NCBI GenBank assembly: GCA_016937975.1
Contig: JAFGVN010000138.1
Span: forward strand, 1-64,000
Origin: Clostridia bacterium
GTDB lineage: Bacteria > Bacillota > Clostridia > Peptostreptococcales > Acidaminobacteraceae
DNA length: 64,000 nucleotides
Reading direction: 5' to 3'
Under the pieces are notes generated by a model. It did not search any database and was not told the origin of the DNA. It saw nothing but the letters and a program-made list of their open reading frames with translations. Below, piece by piece: positions 17,365 through 27,069 of the stretch. Position 1 is the first letter of the stretch. Each line of letters begins with the position of its first letter. The position numbers and the translations under genes were made by a program.

Positions 17365-18609
17365 TTAATCATTTAACTTGTGCGTTAAGATACCTGATCT
17401 TAATTTAGGCTCAAACCAAGTTGATTTAGGAGGCATAACTTCACCTGCATCTGCTATAGAAAGTAAATCATCCATAGTTGTTGGGAACATTGAGAATGCA
17501 ACAACCATATCGTTGTTTACTCTTCTTTCTAATTCCTCTAACCCTCTGATACCACCAACAAAATCAATTCTAGTGTTTGTTCTTGGGTTATCAATGCCTA
17601 AAATTGGATCTAACAAGTTATTTTGAAGAATAGATACGTCTAAACGGCCAACTGGATCACTTTCATCACAGATACCATCGTGCGCTTTTAACTCGTACCA
17701 TTTTCCATCAATATACATACCAAAATGTTTTTTGGTCATTGGCTTGTAAATTTCATTCACTTCAGTAATTGTAAATTTCTCTTCAACCAATTTAAAGAAC
17801 TCTTCTTGAGAATGTCCGTTTAAGTCTTTCACAACACGGTTGTAATCCATGATGAATAAGTCTTCATCTGGGAAAATTACTGACATGAAGAAGTTGAATT
17901 CTTCATCACCAGTGAAGTTAGGATTTGCTTCTCTTCTCTTTTTACCAACAGCAACTGAAGATGCTGATCTATGGTGACCATCTGCAATGTATAAGTAATC
18001 AATACCTGCAAATAATTGAGTTAATCTTTCAACGATTTCATCAGCATCAATTACCCAAACAATGTGTGTAATATCATCGTCAGAAACAAAGTTATAAACT
18101 GGCATATGGAATTTAATCCAGTCATTAACGATTGTGTTGATTTCATCATTTTTTCTGTAAGTCAAGAAAATAGGCGCTGTATTGGCATCACAGTAATCAA
18201 AATTGTTGATTCTGTCTTGCTCTTTTTCAGGTCTTGTAAATTCATGCTTTTTAATGATGTCATTCATGTAATCATCAATTGAAGTTGCACCAACGATACC
18301 AGTTTGAACTCTACCGTTCATTAATTGACGATAAATGTATAACATTGGCTTTTCATCTTGAACTAAGATACCTTTCTCTTGAAATTTATCTAAGTTTGTT
18401 CTAGCCATTTTATATACAGATTCATCATATTGACTTACTTCTTCAGGAACATCCATTTCCGAACGCACAACGTGCAAGAATGAAATATCATTTCCTTCAG
18501 CCATTTTTTTAGCTTCTGCTCTATTCATAACATCATAGGGTAATGATGCTACTTTTGCTACTAGATCCTCTTTAGGTCTTAAGCCTTTAAATCCTCTAAC
18601 TATTGCCAT
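17365..18609 (-). CDS. DUF1015 family protein
   Basis: 414 aa. The start AIVRGFKGLRP and the SLPYDVMNRAEA segment are typical of DUF1015 (about 410 aa), as are the central YIADGHHRSASS motif (about 205-216) and FMSVIFPDEDL. The conserved GHHR histidines suggest a metal or phosphate site, but the biochemical function is not established. In Clostridia this gene very often follows serA and a SerC-like aminotransferase, as here, so it is probably linked to serine or pyridoxal-phosphate metabolism. It is the last gene of the operon, 25 bases after the serA stop. Confidence 0.93.
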   Translation of the reverse strand: MAIVRGFKGLRPKEDLVAKVASLPYDVMNRAEAKKMAEGNDISFLHVVRSEMDVPEEVSQYDESVYKMARTNLDKFQEKGILVQDEKPMLYIYRQLMNGRVQTGIVGATSIDDYMNDIIKKHEFTRPEKEQDRINNFDYCDANTAPIFLTYRKNDEINTIVNDWIKFHMPVYNFVSDDDITHIVWVIDADEIVERLTQLFAGIDYLYIADGHHRSASSVAVGKKRREANPNFTGDEEFNFFMSVIFPDEDLFIMDYNRVVKDLNGHSQEEFFKLVEEKFTITEVNEIYKPMTKKHFGMYIDGKWYELKAHDGICDESDPVGRLDVSILQNNLLDPILGIDNPRTNTRIDFVGGIRGLEELERRVNNDMVVAFSMFPTTMDDLLSIADAGEVMPPKSTWFEPKLRSGILTHKLND

Positions 18610-18634
18610 TTTTGTCCCCCAATTTAATTCATTT

Positions 18635-19543
18635 CTAAGCTAATTCAGCTAAGATCACTTCATAAGTTTCAACACCAATACGCTCTTGAGCTTCATCTGT
18701 AGAAGCACCAATATGTGGTGTAACTGATACGTTTGGATGATGGATTAACGCTTCGTTCTTAGTTGGTTCTTCTTCGAATACATCAATACCTGCACCTGCA
18801 ACCTTACCACTGTTTAAAGCCTCTAATAAGTCTGCTTCATTCACAACGCCACCACGAGCACAGTTGATGATTCTCACGCCATCTTTCATCATGTCAAACT
18901 TCTCTTTATTTAAAGTAGCACCCATTTCCTTAATGAAAGGAATATGAAGTGAAATATAATCTGATTGTTTGATTAATTCTTCTTCAGTTACAAAAGTACA
19001 ACCTTCCATACCTAAACCAGCACCCATAAGATCAGTGTAAATCACTTTCATCCCTAATGCCAAACCACGTTTAGCTACTTCTCTTGCGATACGGCCAAAA
19101 CCGATTAAACCTAAAGTTTTACCAGCAATTTCAGTACCAACATACTTACTTTTATTCCACTGACCATTTCTCATTGTATAATTTGAAATTCCAATGAATC
19201 TTGCTAAACCAAACATATGAGCAATCGCTAATTCAGCAACCGATGCAGATGATGAATTTGGTGTATTTCTAACTTTAATACCTTTTTCTTCCGCGTATTT
19301 AACGTCAATATTATCCACGCCAACACCAGCTCTAACGATTAATTTTAAATTCGAACCTGCCACTGCATCAATTAATTCAGCTCTGATTTTTGTTGCAGAA
19401 CGAATTACGATACAATCAAAGTTTCTCAATTCAGTTTTTAATTCTTCAATACTGTATGAGTTTAAGCTAACTTCATGACCTAATGATTCTAAATGCTCAA
19501 CAGCAGCTTTATCCATACCGTCATTTGCTAATATTCTTAACAT
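18635..19543 (-). CDS. serA: D-3-phosphoglycerate dehydrogenase-like, ACT-less
   Basis: 302 aa. This is a D-2-hydroxyacid dehydrogenase; in this operon it most likely oxidises 3-phosphoglycerate in serine synthesis. The NAD-binding loop LGLIGFGRIAREVAKRG, the catalytic arginine in NCARGGVVNE, the glutamate in DVFEEEP and the histidine in VTPHIGAST are all present. The protein stops after the catalytic core and lacks the C-terminal ACT domain of the Escherichia enzyme, so feedback inhibition by serine through ACT is not expected. It sits 11 bases downstream of the aminotransferase gene that would take the next step. Confidence 0.9.
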   Translation of the reverse strand: MLRILANDGMDKAAVEHLESLGHEVSLNSYSIEELKTELRNFDCIVIRSATKIRAELIDAVAGSNLKLIVRAGVGVDNIDVKYAEEKGIKVRNTPNSSSASVAELAIAHMFGLARFIGISNYTMRNGQWNKSKYVGTEIAGKTLGLIGFGRIAREVAKRGLALGMKVIYTDLMGAGLGMEGCTFVTEEELIKQSDYISLHIPFIKEMGATLNKEKFDMMKDGVRIINCARGGVVNEADLLEALNSGKVAGAGIDVFEEEPTKNEALIHHPNVSVTPHIGASTDEAQERIGVETYEVILAELA

Positions 19544-19554
19544 AAACCCTCCAA

Positions 19555-20625
19555 TTATAATCCTAAGATATCTTCAATGTGTGCTAATACTTCTTTTACT
19601 TCTTCCATTGTTGTATCTGCCATATGAGCAATTCTGAAAGTTTTCTCTTTCAATGCGCCATAACCGTTTGAAATCGTGAAACCACGTTTACCTAATTCTT
19701 TATTTAAATCAGCAACACTAATGCCTTTTGTATTTTTAATTGTAGTTAAAGTATTTGAAGCATATTTTTCTTCAGCTAACATTTCAAAATGCTTTTTAGC
19801 CCATTCTCTTACCACTTGAGCTTGCTCTAAATGCTTGTCAAATCTCTTTTCAAATCCTTCTTCCATCATTTTATCTAATTGATAATCTAATGCAAACATA
19901 TGTGATAATGATGGTGTAGATGGATATTGGTAATCTTTCTTTTGAATTGTGTCATATAATTCAACTAGGTCAAAATATAAACCTCTGTTTTCTACTGTTC
20001 TTGCTCTTTCCAAAGCTTTTTGAGATAAAGAACATAAAGCTAATCCTGGAGGCAAACCTAAACATTTTTGAGTTGATGAAATACAAATATCAACACCCCA
20101 TGCATCCACTTCGATTTTAGCACCACCAAGTGAGCTTACTGTATCTAAACAGAATACTACGTCTGGGTATTTTTTTACTACTTCAGCGATTTCAGCTACT
20201 GGGTTCATGATACCAGTTGAAGTTTCGTTGTGAGTAATTGTGATTAAGTCATATTCACCTGTGCTTAAAGCCTCTTCTACCATTTCTGGAGTAGTTGGTT
20301 GACCCCATACCGAATCAAAACGATCTGCAGGAATGCCATTAGCAGTACACATTGTATACCATCTCTCACCAAATGCACCAACAGCGAACACAGCTGCTTT
20401 TTTCTTTGTACAAGATTTTACTGCAGCTTCCATTAAACCACTACCTGAAGAAGTAGATAAAATGATTTCTTCTTTAGTGTACATTAATTTTCTCAATTTA
20501 TCAGAGATATTTCTTTGTAAAACTGATGCTTCTTTCGTTCTGTGACCGATCATTGGCGTCGCCATTTTTTCTAAAACATCTTTTGAAACATTAACCGGAC
20601 CTGGAATAAACAAACTCTTGTGCAT
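19555..20625 (-). CDS. Class V aminotransferase (serine-pyruvate/phosphoserine type)
   Basis: 356 aa from ATG 20625, eight bases after GGAGG. A five-codon longer frame begins inside the ribosome site. The PLP-binding lysine is in SSTQKCLGLPPGLAL and the pyridine-pairing aspartate in VVFCLDTVSSLGG. The start LFIPGPVNVS and GHRTKEASVL are typical of the alanine-glyoxylate/serine-pyruvate family rather than classical SerC. Next to serA it probably makes phosphoserine or serine, as proposed for similar clostridial operons; a glyoxylate aminotransferase role cannot be excluded. It is the first gene of the operon, with a 432-base AT-rich space upstream. Confidence 0.85.
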   Translation of the reverse strand: MHKSLFIPGPVNVSKDVLEKMATPMIGHRTKEASVLQRNISDKLRKLMYTKEEIILSTSSGSGLMEAAVKSCTKKKAAVFAVGAFGERWYTMCTANGIPADRFDSVWGQPTTPEMVEEALSTGEYDLITITHNETSTGIMNPVAEIAEVVKKYPDVVFCLDTVSSLGGAKIEVDAWGVDICISSTQKCLGLPPGLALCSLSQKALERARTVENRGLYFDLVELYDTIQKKDYQYPSTPSLSHMFALDYQLDKMMEEGFEKRFDKHLEQAQVVREWAKKHFEMLAEEKYASNTLTTIKNTKGISVADLNKELGKRGFTISNGYGALKEKTFRIAHMADTTMEEVKEVLAHIEDILGL

Positions 20626-20640
20626 TTTTTTGACCTCCAT

Positions 20641-21057
20641 AATTTATAATTTTCTTCCCATAGGGACTTTAAATTCATAGGCTTTTTTCAGACGACATTA
20701 TCATAACATAAATCAATTAAATTAAATAGTATTTAATTATAATTAATTATATTCAATATGATTTAATATTTAAATATGAATAATATGTAAAATTTGTTTG
20801 TGTCTTTTCACATTTCCATCAAAATAAAACCCTATGACTTTCCATGTACATTTTATCAATACTATCAAGTAATTTCAATACTTTTAGGGATTTAATAAAA
20901 TTACTTTTCTTTTGTACTTCTACTACAGACATAAAGAATACTGATCTTTAGGAAAACCTTTTTCTTCTATTCTATCAATTAATTTAAATTTGAAGTGTCA
21001 TTAATTTGTAAAATAAAATCCTCCATCCTTAAGATATGATTAGTATAGGAGGCATTT
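20641..21057. other. AT-rich divergent intergenic region
   Basis: About 415 bases without a gene between the divergent aminotransferase operon and the serine hydrolase gene. The stretch 20715-20790 is almost pure A/T with short inverted ATTTAAT and ATTAAAT motifs. A possible -10 (TATGAT, minus) lies near 20700. No T-box, riboswitch or small ORF with a ribosome site was seen. It probably carries both promoters. Confidence 0.6.
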
Positions 21058-22041
21058 ATGAATAAAACCGTTGAAATATTAAACCAAATGAGTTTTCAAG
21101 GTGTCGTTATGATTAAAAAAAATAACAAGGTCATCTGTCAACTCAACAAGGGAGAACGCAATCGTTCCGAACTACTGAGCAATCTTATGGATACAAAATT
21201 CGGCATTGCATCAGGGACTAAATTTTTTACAGCCCTTGGCATTATGCGACTCATTGATGACGGTCATTTGAGTTTAGATTCAAAACTCTTTGATGTTATT
21301 GAGAAACCCTTTGACGCATATGCGGATACTGTCACAATAGAAAATCTCTTAAGACATCGAAGCGGATTACCAGATTATTATGATGAAGACTACATTACTG
21401 ATTTTGATAACTTTAAAGTTGAAGTTCCATGGCATGAGCTAAAAAAACCTTCTGATTATATGAAGATTATGCCCCATCGTGCTATGAAATATCCCGTAGA
21501 TACAACCTTACATTATAATAATAGTGGATATGTATTTCTTGCCATGGTCATTGAAAAAATCACTGGTGATTATCATGGATATCTTCATGAAATGTTTTCT
21601 AAGCTTCAGCTTAAAAATACTGGTTTTTTCTATTTGGATCAATTGCCATTTAATACAGCCAATGGATACATTGAATGGGAAAACGGATACAAAACCAACA
21701 TCTATACTTTGCCTATTATTGGCGGTGGCGATGGTGGCTTATTTACAAACGCAGAAGACATGCTCCAAGTTTGGGAAGCTTTCCTGAATGGGGATATTGT
21801 TTCAAAAGACCTCGTTGAAAAAGCCCTTACACCCATAGATTCCAATCCTTATGGATTCGGATTATGGTTGACAGAATATGACGGAACTCTTCAACCTTCT
21901 ATTTCAGGTATGGACGCTGGGGTTTCATTTGTCTCTGTATACAGACGTGATCTAGACTTGAATTATGTGATACTCAGCAATAATGATTCAGATGCTTTCA
22001 AATTAGCTCAAATCATAAAAGAAAATGCAGAGGCAATATAA
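21058..22041 (+). CDS. Serine hydrolase, class C beta-lactamase-related
   Basis: 327 aa, no signal peptide, so cytosolic. The active-site Ser-x-x-Lys is SGTK in GIASGTKFFTALG (about 51-54), and the Tyr-x-Asn is YNN in LHYNNSGYVFLAM. LLRHRSGLPDYYD is the conserved loop of the beta-lactamase/AmpH/esterase EstB group. Members include DD-peptidases, esterases and D-amino-acid amidases; without a secretion signal, beta-lactam resistance is unlikely. The ATG follows AGGAGGCATTT. Single gene. Confidence 0.9.
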   Translation: MNKTVEILNQMSFQGVVMIKKNNKVICQLNKGERNRSELLSNLMDTKFGIASGTKFFTALGIMRLIDDGHLSLDSKLFDVIEKPFDAYADTVTIENLLRHRSGLPDYYDEDYITDFDNFKVEVPWHELKKPSDYMKIMPHRAMKYPVDTTLHYNNSGYVFLAMVIEKITGDYHGYLHEMFSKLQLKNTGFFYLDQLPFNTANGYIEWENGYKTNIYTLPIIGGGDGGLFTNAEDMLQVWEAFLNGDIVSKDLVEKALTPIDSNPYGFGLWLTEYDGTLQPSISGMDAGVSFVSVYRRDLDLNYVILSNNDSDAFKLAQIIKENAEAI

Positions 22042-22099
22042 TTTAAAGTTCAGTATATGGTATTTCTACTTTATAAGAAATAAGTTTGTCTAACTGAAC

Positions 22100-22131
22100 A
22101 AATCACAGTGTCTATACAGTCACTGTGATTT
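22100..22131. terminator. Stem-loop between convergent genes
   Basis: AAATCACAGTG and CACTGTGATTT form a perfect 11-bp stem with a 10-base loop between the serine hydrolase and nitrilase stop codons. Neither strand has a clear T-run after it, so it may be a weak bidirectional terminator or an RNA-end protector. Confidence 0.6.
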
Positions 22132-22172
22132 GCTTACTAGAATTGCTTATGCGTTTCAATGTGATTCAAAAG

Positions 22173-22967
22173 CTATCTTTGCTTTCTATGCTGGAGTAAC
22201 GGGAGTTCCTTTCTAATTTTAGAAATGTACTCTGTATCAACTTCTCCATAAATAATTGTTTCTTCTATGCCTCCTTCAGAAAGCACTTCCCCCCACGGCG
22301 ATACGATCATAGAATGACCATAAGCTTTATAAGATAAACTCTCGGATCTTGCGGGAGATGCCATAATATAATACACTTGATTATCCACGGCTCTTCCTCG
22401 AGCTGTAAGCGCCCAGTGTATAGGTCCCGTCGTTGTATTAAATGCTGCTGGCACAACAATAACTTGGGCCCCCTGATCAACTAGAGCCCTAGCTAGCTCT
22501 GGAAATCGTATATCATAGCAAATGGATAGACCAATTTTAAGGTTTTCATATTCAAAAACAACAATGTCATTTCCAGCCTTTACATAGTCTGATTCCTTAA
22601 AAGTTATCTGTCCTATTATATCCACATCAAAAAGATACATTTTCCTATATTTAGCCACAAAGCCCATTGGACCATAAACATATGTCGTGTTATAAATAGC
22701 GACTCCTTCTAATTCAGGTATAGAACCACCAATTATCAAACACTGTTTTTCCTTAGCCAACCTTTCCAGTAGATTACAGGTTTCACCAGGAAATTCTTCT
22801 GCATACTTGATGAAAGTTTTACCATTATAAGGGCAATTAAACATTTCCGGTAATACAATAATATCTGCTCTTTCAGAAGCAGATATTATCAATTCACTTA
22901 TATGTGATAAATTATTTGTTTTGTCTCTTGTAATATCATTTTGAATGACAGCGACTTTATATCTCAT
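22173..22967 (-). CDS. Carbon-nitrogen hydrolase (nitrilase superfamily, omega-amidase-like)
   Basis: 264 aa. The catalytic triad is visible: Glu in VLPEMFNCPY (about 41), Lys in YRKMYLFDVD (about 109) and Cys in LSICYDIRFPELARAL (about 148). The DIRFPELA motif and the KMYLFDVDIIG segment match the NIT2/omega-amidase branch, which removes the amide from alpha-ketoglutaramate or repairs deaminated dipeptides. The gene lies just downstream of degV, eight bases apart, in the same direction. The exact substrate is inferred only. Confidence 0.9.
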   Translation of the reverse strand: MRYKVAVIQNDITRDKTNNLSHISELIISASERADIIVLPEMFNCPYNGKTFIKYAEEFPGETCNLLERLAKEKQCLIIGGSIPELEGVAIYNTTYVYGPMGFVAKYRKMYLFDVDIIGQITFKESDYVKAGNDIVVFEYENLKIGLSICYDIRFPELARALVDQGAQVIVVPAAFNTTTGPIHWALTARGRAVDNQVYYIMASPARSESLSYKAYGHSMIVSPWGEVLSEGGIEETIIYGEVDTEYISKIRKELPLLQHRKQR

Positions 22968-22975
22968 AAGAACTC

Positions 22976-23806
22976 CTAGAAAGCTAAAATAATTCCTTGA
23001 TCATCACAATACAAACTTGTTAAACCATGGGTTGGTACAATAATGATTTCTTTGAATTGGCAGATTTCTTGAAGTCTTGCCTTTATCGATTTTGCTCTTT
23101 CAAGATTATTTACATGACTAATGGCTAACACTTTATCTTGAGCTTGTCCGCTTAAGTCTTTTACAATTTGGGCTAGTCTCTCAAAGGCTTTATTAGAACC
23201 TCTAACCTTTTCAAAGACTTCAATGTTACCATCAACAGCCGTCATAATTGGTCTTATTTTTAAAGCCATTGCCAATTTACCTTTCCAACTAGGAATACGT
23301 CCATTTTTGATTAAGTTGTCTAGGGATTCAGAAATGAAGAAAGTTTTCATATTTTGAATATAATGTTCAACTTCTTCAACAACCTTTTCGAAACTAAAAT
23401 TTTTATCTGCCAGTTCCTTCACCTTAAGACCAATTAAAGTTTGGCCAACTGATGCAGATTTTGAATCGAAAACATGTATTTTCTTTTGAATTTCTTCTAA
23501 GATTAACTCTTTTGCTAACATCGCACTGTTGTAAGTACCACTTAATTTTGACGAAATTGTAATAGCAAAAACAGATTCTTCACCTTCAAAAGACTTTTGA
23601 AAATCATTCGGCGACGGACATGCTGTACGTGGTAATTTAGTTGATTTTTTCATTTTATCAATAAATTCAATAACATTTAAAGTTTCATCGTCAACAAGTT
23701 CCTCTTGATCAATGTACAGTTTAAAAGGGACCTTTTCAATATCCATTGATTCTTCTAAAGTATTATTCAAATCCAAACTACTGTCTGAAACGATTTTATA
23801 GTTCAT
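22976..23806 (-). CDS. DegV family fatty-acid-binding protein
   Basis: 276 aa from ATG 23806 behind GGAGGCAATA. A TTG four codons earlier overlaps that site. DegV hallmarks are YKIVSDSSLDL at the start, the TACPSPNDF segment, the fatty-acid head-group region AITISSKLSGTYNSA, VFDSKSASVG and the RP-containing ALKIRPIM. Proteins of this family (FakB) bind a fatty acid for phosphorylation by FakA. No fakA is in the window, so coupling to FakA elsewhere is inferred. The gene is followed by the nitrilase gene. Confidence 0.92.
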   Translation of the reverse strand: MNYKIVSDSSLDLNNTLEESMDIEKVPFKLYIDQEELVDDETLNVIEFIDKMKKSTKLPRTACPSPNDFQKSFEGEESVFAITISSKLSGTYNSAMLAKELILEEIQKKIHVFDSKSASVGQTLIGLKVKELADKNFSFEKVVEEVEHYIQNMKTFFISESLDNLIKNGRIPSWKGKLAMALKIRPIMTAVDGNIEVFEKVRGSNKAFERLAQIVKDLSGQAQDKVLAISHVNNLERAKSIKARLQEICQFKEIIIVPTHGLTSLYCDDQGIILAF

Positions 23807-23921
23807 TATTGCCTCCAAATCATCGTTCTATTTTACTAGTAATATCATAACACAAATTTTTTTTTTTGTATAAAAATTCCACTGGAAATATTTTAACTTA
23901 TTGAAAAGATAAAGCAATAAC

Positions 23922-23954
23922 CAAAAAAGGGTTCATGCTAAGCATAAACCCTTT
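23922..23954 (-). terminator. Terminator of pgi-glk
   Basis: AAGGGTTTATGC pairs with GCATGAACCCTT on the minus strand, followed by TTTTTT. Confidence 0.9.
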
Positions 23955-23958
23955 AATC

Positions 23959-24888
23959 TTATTTATAATGATCCATTGCTACAAGTGCTGCACCGATAAT
24001 ACCTGCATCATTTCCCAAAGAGGAAATAACAATTTCTGCAGAATCATAATCCGCTAAGAACAATTGTTTTTCAATGGCTTTATTCAAGTTAGAAAGCAAA
24101 TAATCTCCTGCACCTGAAACACCACCACCTAATGCGATTTTATTTGGATCAATCAAGTTGATAATATTGACTATACCTGTTGCTAAGTACTGAATGAATC
24201 TAGCAAAAGTCTCAGAGGCAATCACATCTTCTTCTTTTGATAAATCAATTACATCTTTTGCAGTAATGGTCTCATAGCTTCTTAATTTAGATGGTAATTC
24301 AGTTGTCTCAATTAAGTGTTCAGCGTATTTGATGATTGCAGTAGCTGAAGCAAAGGTTTCAAAACAACCATTTTTTCCACAGTTACAATCATAGAAGTTC
24401 GGTCCGATAACCATATGACCTAATTCTGAACCTAGACCAAATCCACCTCTAAACTCCTGACTGTTTAAAATGATACCACCGCCAACGCCAGTACCTAAAG
24501 TCAGCATAACTGCATTCTCTACACCGGCCATTGAACCAATTTTATATTCTGCATAAGCAGCAACATTTGCATCATTGTCAATTGCAATTGGGATATTTAA
24601 GTTTTTAAGACCTGCCATTAAAGGTACATGCTCCCAGTTCAGATTCTTACATGTTAGTACAATGGACATGTCTTTATTTACCAATCCTGGTACGCCAATC
24701 CCTATTGCTGTAACTTTTTCGTCAGAATAATCAATGAGTTCATCTAACAAAATATAAATATCTTTAATGACCTCTTCAGAAGGCCTTTGCGCACCTGTTG
24801 GAATGCTTTTTTTATAAAGCAATTCCCCAGTTTCAGTTACCAGACCTGCAGCAATATTAGTTCCACCTAAATCTAATCCTATTAACAT
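23959..24888 (-). CDS. glk: ROK family glucokinase
   Basis: 309 aa. It phosphorylates glucose with ATP to glucose-6-phosphate. The N-terminal phosphate loop IGLDLGGTNIAAGLV, the second ATP motif TLGTGVGGGIILN and the zinc-binding ROK signature (GHMVIGPNFYDCNCGKNGCFE, Cys cluster at about 166-173) are all present; the catalytic aspartate is in AIDNDANVAA. There is no N-terminal DNA-binding domain, so this is a kinase and not a ROK repressor. It lies eight bases after pgi, in a two-gene glycolytic unit with a cre-like site over the promoter. Confidence 0.93.
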   Translation of the reverse strand: MLIGLDLGGTNIAAGLVTETGELLYKKSIPTGAQRPSEEVIKDIYILLDELIDYSDEKVTAIGIGVPGLVNKDMSIVLTCKNLNWEHVPLMAGLKNLNIPIAIDNDANVAAYAEYKIGSMAGVENAVMLTLGTGVGGGIILNSQEFRGGFGLGSELGHMVIGPNFYDCNCGKNGCFETFASATAIIKYAEHLIETTELPSKLRSYETITAKDVIDLSKEEDVIASETFARFIQYLATGIVNIINLIDPNKIALGGGVSGAGDYLLSNLNKAIEKQLFLADYDSAEIVISSLGNDAGIIGAALVAMDHYK

Positions 24889-24896
24889 ATTAGCTC

Positions 24897-26231
24897 CTAT
24901 TTCTTCAATAATTCAGCTCGTAATTCCTCGAATCCTGGCTTTCCTAATAATGCAAACATATTTTTCTTATAGTCTTCAACACCTGGTTGATTAAATGGAT
25001 TCACACCCGTCAAGTAACAACTCATTGCACAAGCTTTCATGAAGAAATACAATAATTTACCATAGTTAAACGGTGTTAAGGATTCTAAGTTCAATACAAC
25101 GTTTGGTACACCACCATCCACGTGAGCCAACAAAGTTCCTTTACTTGCATTTTTATTAACAAAATCCATGGTTTGACCTGCTAAGTAATTTAAATTATCT
25201 AAGTTTTGCTCATCTGTTTCAATTGACATATCTACTTCTACTGCTTCAACGTTTAAGATCGTTTCGAACATAATTCTTTGACCATCTTGTACGTATTGAC
25301 CCATTGAGTGTAAGTCTGTAGAATAATCTACTGATGCAGGGAATAAACCTTTTCCGTCTTTTCCTTCAGATTCACCCATTAACTGTTTCCACCACTCAGC
25401 TGTAAAGTGAAGTTGTGGTTCATAGTTTACAAATAATTCAATATCTTTATCATGATTCAATTGATAGTTTCTAATAACAGCATATTTATAACATTCGTTC
25501 TCAAGTAACTCTGTGGTTTGATATGTATCATAGCCTGATTTTGCACCAGCCATTAAAGCATCTACGTCAATGCCTGCAACAGCTATTGGTAACAAACCTA
25601 CAGAAGTCAATACAGAAAAACGACCGCCAATATCGTCAGGAATACCAAAAGTTTCATACCCTTCTTGATCTGCTAATTGTCTTAATGCCCCTCTGTTATA
25701 ATCTGTTGTTGCGACGATTCTTTCTCTTGCACCTTCTTTACCATATTTATCTTCCATATATTTTCTAATAAATCTGAAAGCTAATGCAGGTTCAGTTGTT
25801 GTACCTGATTTCGAAATAACGTTTACGGTTAAATCTTTACCTTCTATCGCTTCAAAGAAATGTTTCATGTAAACAGGGCTAATATTTTGACCTAGAAACA
25901 TCACTTTTGGTGTTTTTCTTTTTTCATCACTTAACTCATTGTAAAAAGAATGGCTTAACGCTTCAATAACAGCTCTAGCACCTAAATACGAGCCACCAAT
26001 ACCAACAACAACAAGAATGTCAGAATTCTCTTGAATTTTCTTTGCACAAGTTTTCATACGATTGTATTCATCTTGATCAAAAGCCACTGGATACTCTAGC
26101 CAACCTAAAAAATCGTTTCCTACACCTGATTTTTCATGAATCACTTTGTGAAGTACATTGACTTGATCTTGATATTTCAAAAGATCATCTTGTGTTAAAT
26201 TTGCCTTAGAATAATCTACTTTAATACTCAT
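24897..26231 (-). CDS. pgi: Glucose-6-phosphate isomerase
   Basis: 444 aa from ATG 26231 after GGAGGTAAAC. A frame four codons longer starts in the ribosome site. It interconverts glucose-6-phosphate and fructose-6-phosphate. Sugar-phosphate motifs are [32 protein letters not shown] and [14 protein letters not shown]. The length fits the short bacterial form found in Firmicutes. The promoter has a cre-like palindrome across the -35, so repression in the presence of a preferred sugar through CcpA is a reasonable inference. The order pgi then glk puts the first two enzymes of glycolysis in one transcript. Confidence 0.96.
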   Translation of the reverse strand: MSIKVDYSKANLTQDDLLKYQDQVNVLHKVIHEKSGVGNDFLGWLEYPVAFDQDEYNRMKTCAKKIQENSDILVVVGIGGSYLGARAVIEALSHSFYNELSDEKRKTPKVMFLGQNISPVYMKHFFEAIEGKDLTVNVISKSGTTTEPALAFRFIRKYMEDKYGKEGARERIVATTDYNRGALRQLADQEGYETFGIPDDIGGRFSVLTSVGLLPIAVAGIDVDALMAGAKSGYDTYQTTELLENECYKYAVIRNYQLNHDKDIELFVNYEPQLHFTAEWWKQLMGESEGKDGKGLFPASVDYSTDLHSMGQYVQDGQRIMFETILNVEAVEVDMSIETDEQNLDNLNYLAGQTMDFVNKNASKGTLLAHVDGGVPNVVLNLESLTPFNYGKLLYFFMKACAMSCYLTGVNPFNQPGVEDYKKNMFALLGKPGFEELRAELLKK

Positions 26232-26305
26232 GTTTACCTCCATATGTTAATGTTTTTTATGCTCTCAATAATTTCTATACCCACTCATGGTGCACATTAC
26301 CAATT

Positions 26306-26336
26306 ATTATACCTTATTTTCGGAACCGTTTCCATT
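26306..26336 (-). promoter_or_regulatory. pgi promoter overlapped by a cre-like operator
   Basis: Minus strand: -10 TATAAT (26306-26311), a 17-bp spacer and a -35-like TGGAAA (26329-26334). The -35 lies inside ATGGAAACGGTTCCGA (26320-26335), whose core GGAAACGGTTCC is a palindrome with the central CG of LacI-family operators and differs from the CcpA cre consensus at one position. Binding here would block RNA polymerase. Confidence 0.65.
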
Positions 26337-26351
26337 GTCATATCCTACAAT

Positions 26352-26396
26352 ATTAAAAGAATCCATTACATCCCTAAATGAATGCTATGGATTCTT
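26352..26396 (-). terminator. Terminator of the glycosylase gene
   Basis: AAGAATCCAT and ATGGATTCTT (10 bp, minus strand) enclose a loop of about 20 bases that covers the stop codon; TTTTAATATT follows. The large loop makes this a weaker terminator. Confidence 0.6.
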
Positions 26397-27069
26397 CTTG
26401 TGACTGATAATAATAGCAGTATTTGCCCAATGGACAACTGATACACCTTGGTTTTTTCATACAATGTTTTTTGCCATGCTTCACCAACAAAGCATGAAAT
26501 TCATTGAAAATCTGAACATCTACTTCCAGATTATCTTGAATGTAAGCTTGCGCTTTCAAATAGTTATAATGCAAAGGAATATTTAAACGCTCAAATATCC
26601 TCCTTGTATAAGCATCTATTATAAAGTAAGGTTTTTCTAAAGCATAAACCATCATACAATCTGCAGTTTCATAACCTATCCCTTTAAGTTCTAGGAGTTC
26701 ACTTCTAATGATTCTTTCATCTTTTGTTCTTGCGATTAAAATATCATCATTGTACTTTTGAAACCATGACATAAGATTTTTTAAGGTCCTTGCCTTTTGC
26801 ATATAAAACCCACTGGTTCTTATACACCGTATCAATTCTTCATGCTCAACATTTCTTATATAGGATGGGCTAAAACTTTCTAAAGCTTCTAAACTCTTCT
26901 CAACATTGGTCCATGCTGTATTTTGAACCAAAACAGCACCGACCATCATCTCCTCAACAGAATCTGCTGGCCACCAATTTTGAGGTCCATAAGCTTCATA
27001 GAGAAGTTCATAGATCTTATGAATCGAGATATTCTCTTCTTTTATACCTAACAATGATTTGACCCCCAT
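26374..27069 (-). CDS. Endonuclease III-like HhH-GPD DNA glycosylase with Fe-S cluster
   Basis: 231 aa. The fold is clear: a helix-hairpin-helix LLELKGIGYETADCMM, the catalytic aspartate in FIIDAYTRRIFERL, and a C-terminal iron-sulfur motif of four cysteines (HCMKKPRCISCPLGKYC). At the position of the lyase lysine of classical endonuclease III (GVGRKTA) there is glutamate (GIGYETA), so a monofunctional glycosylase is more likely than a bifunctional lyase. The reading frame overlaps the preceding reductase gene by 53 bases. ATG 27069 has only a weak ribosome site, and a TTG six codons in (MGVKSL, leucine 6) after GGGGG is an alternative. Confidence 0.88.
   Translation of the reverse strand: MGVKSLLGIKEENISIHKIYELLYEAYGPQNWWPADSVEEMMVGAVLVQNTAWTNVEKSLEALESFSPSYIRNVEHEELIRCIRTSGFYMQKARTLKNLMSWFQKYNDDILIARTKDERIIRSELLELKGIGYETADCMMVYALEKPYFIIDAYTRRIFERLNIPLHYNYLKAQAYIQDNLEVDVQIFNEFHALLVKHGKKHCMKKPRCISCPLGKYCYYYQSQEESIAFI

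Noticed and set aside
21058-22041. Beta-lactam resistance gene
   Set aside because: SxxK and YxN are shared by many esterases and amidases, and there is no secretion signal.
22100-22131. Regulatory palindrome for the nitrilase gene
   Set aside because: It lies at the converging 3' ends, far from either promoter, so an RNA-end hairpin is simpler.
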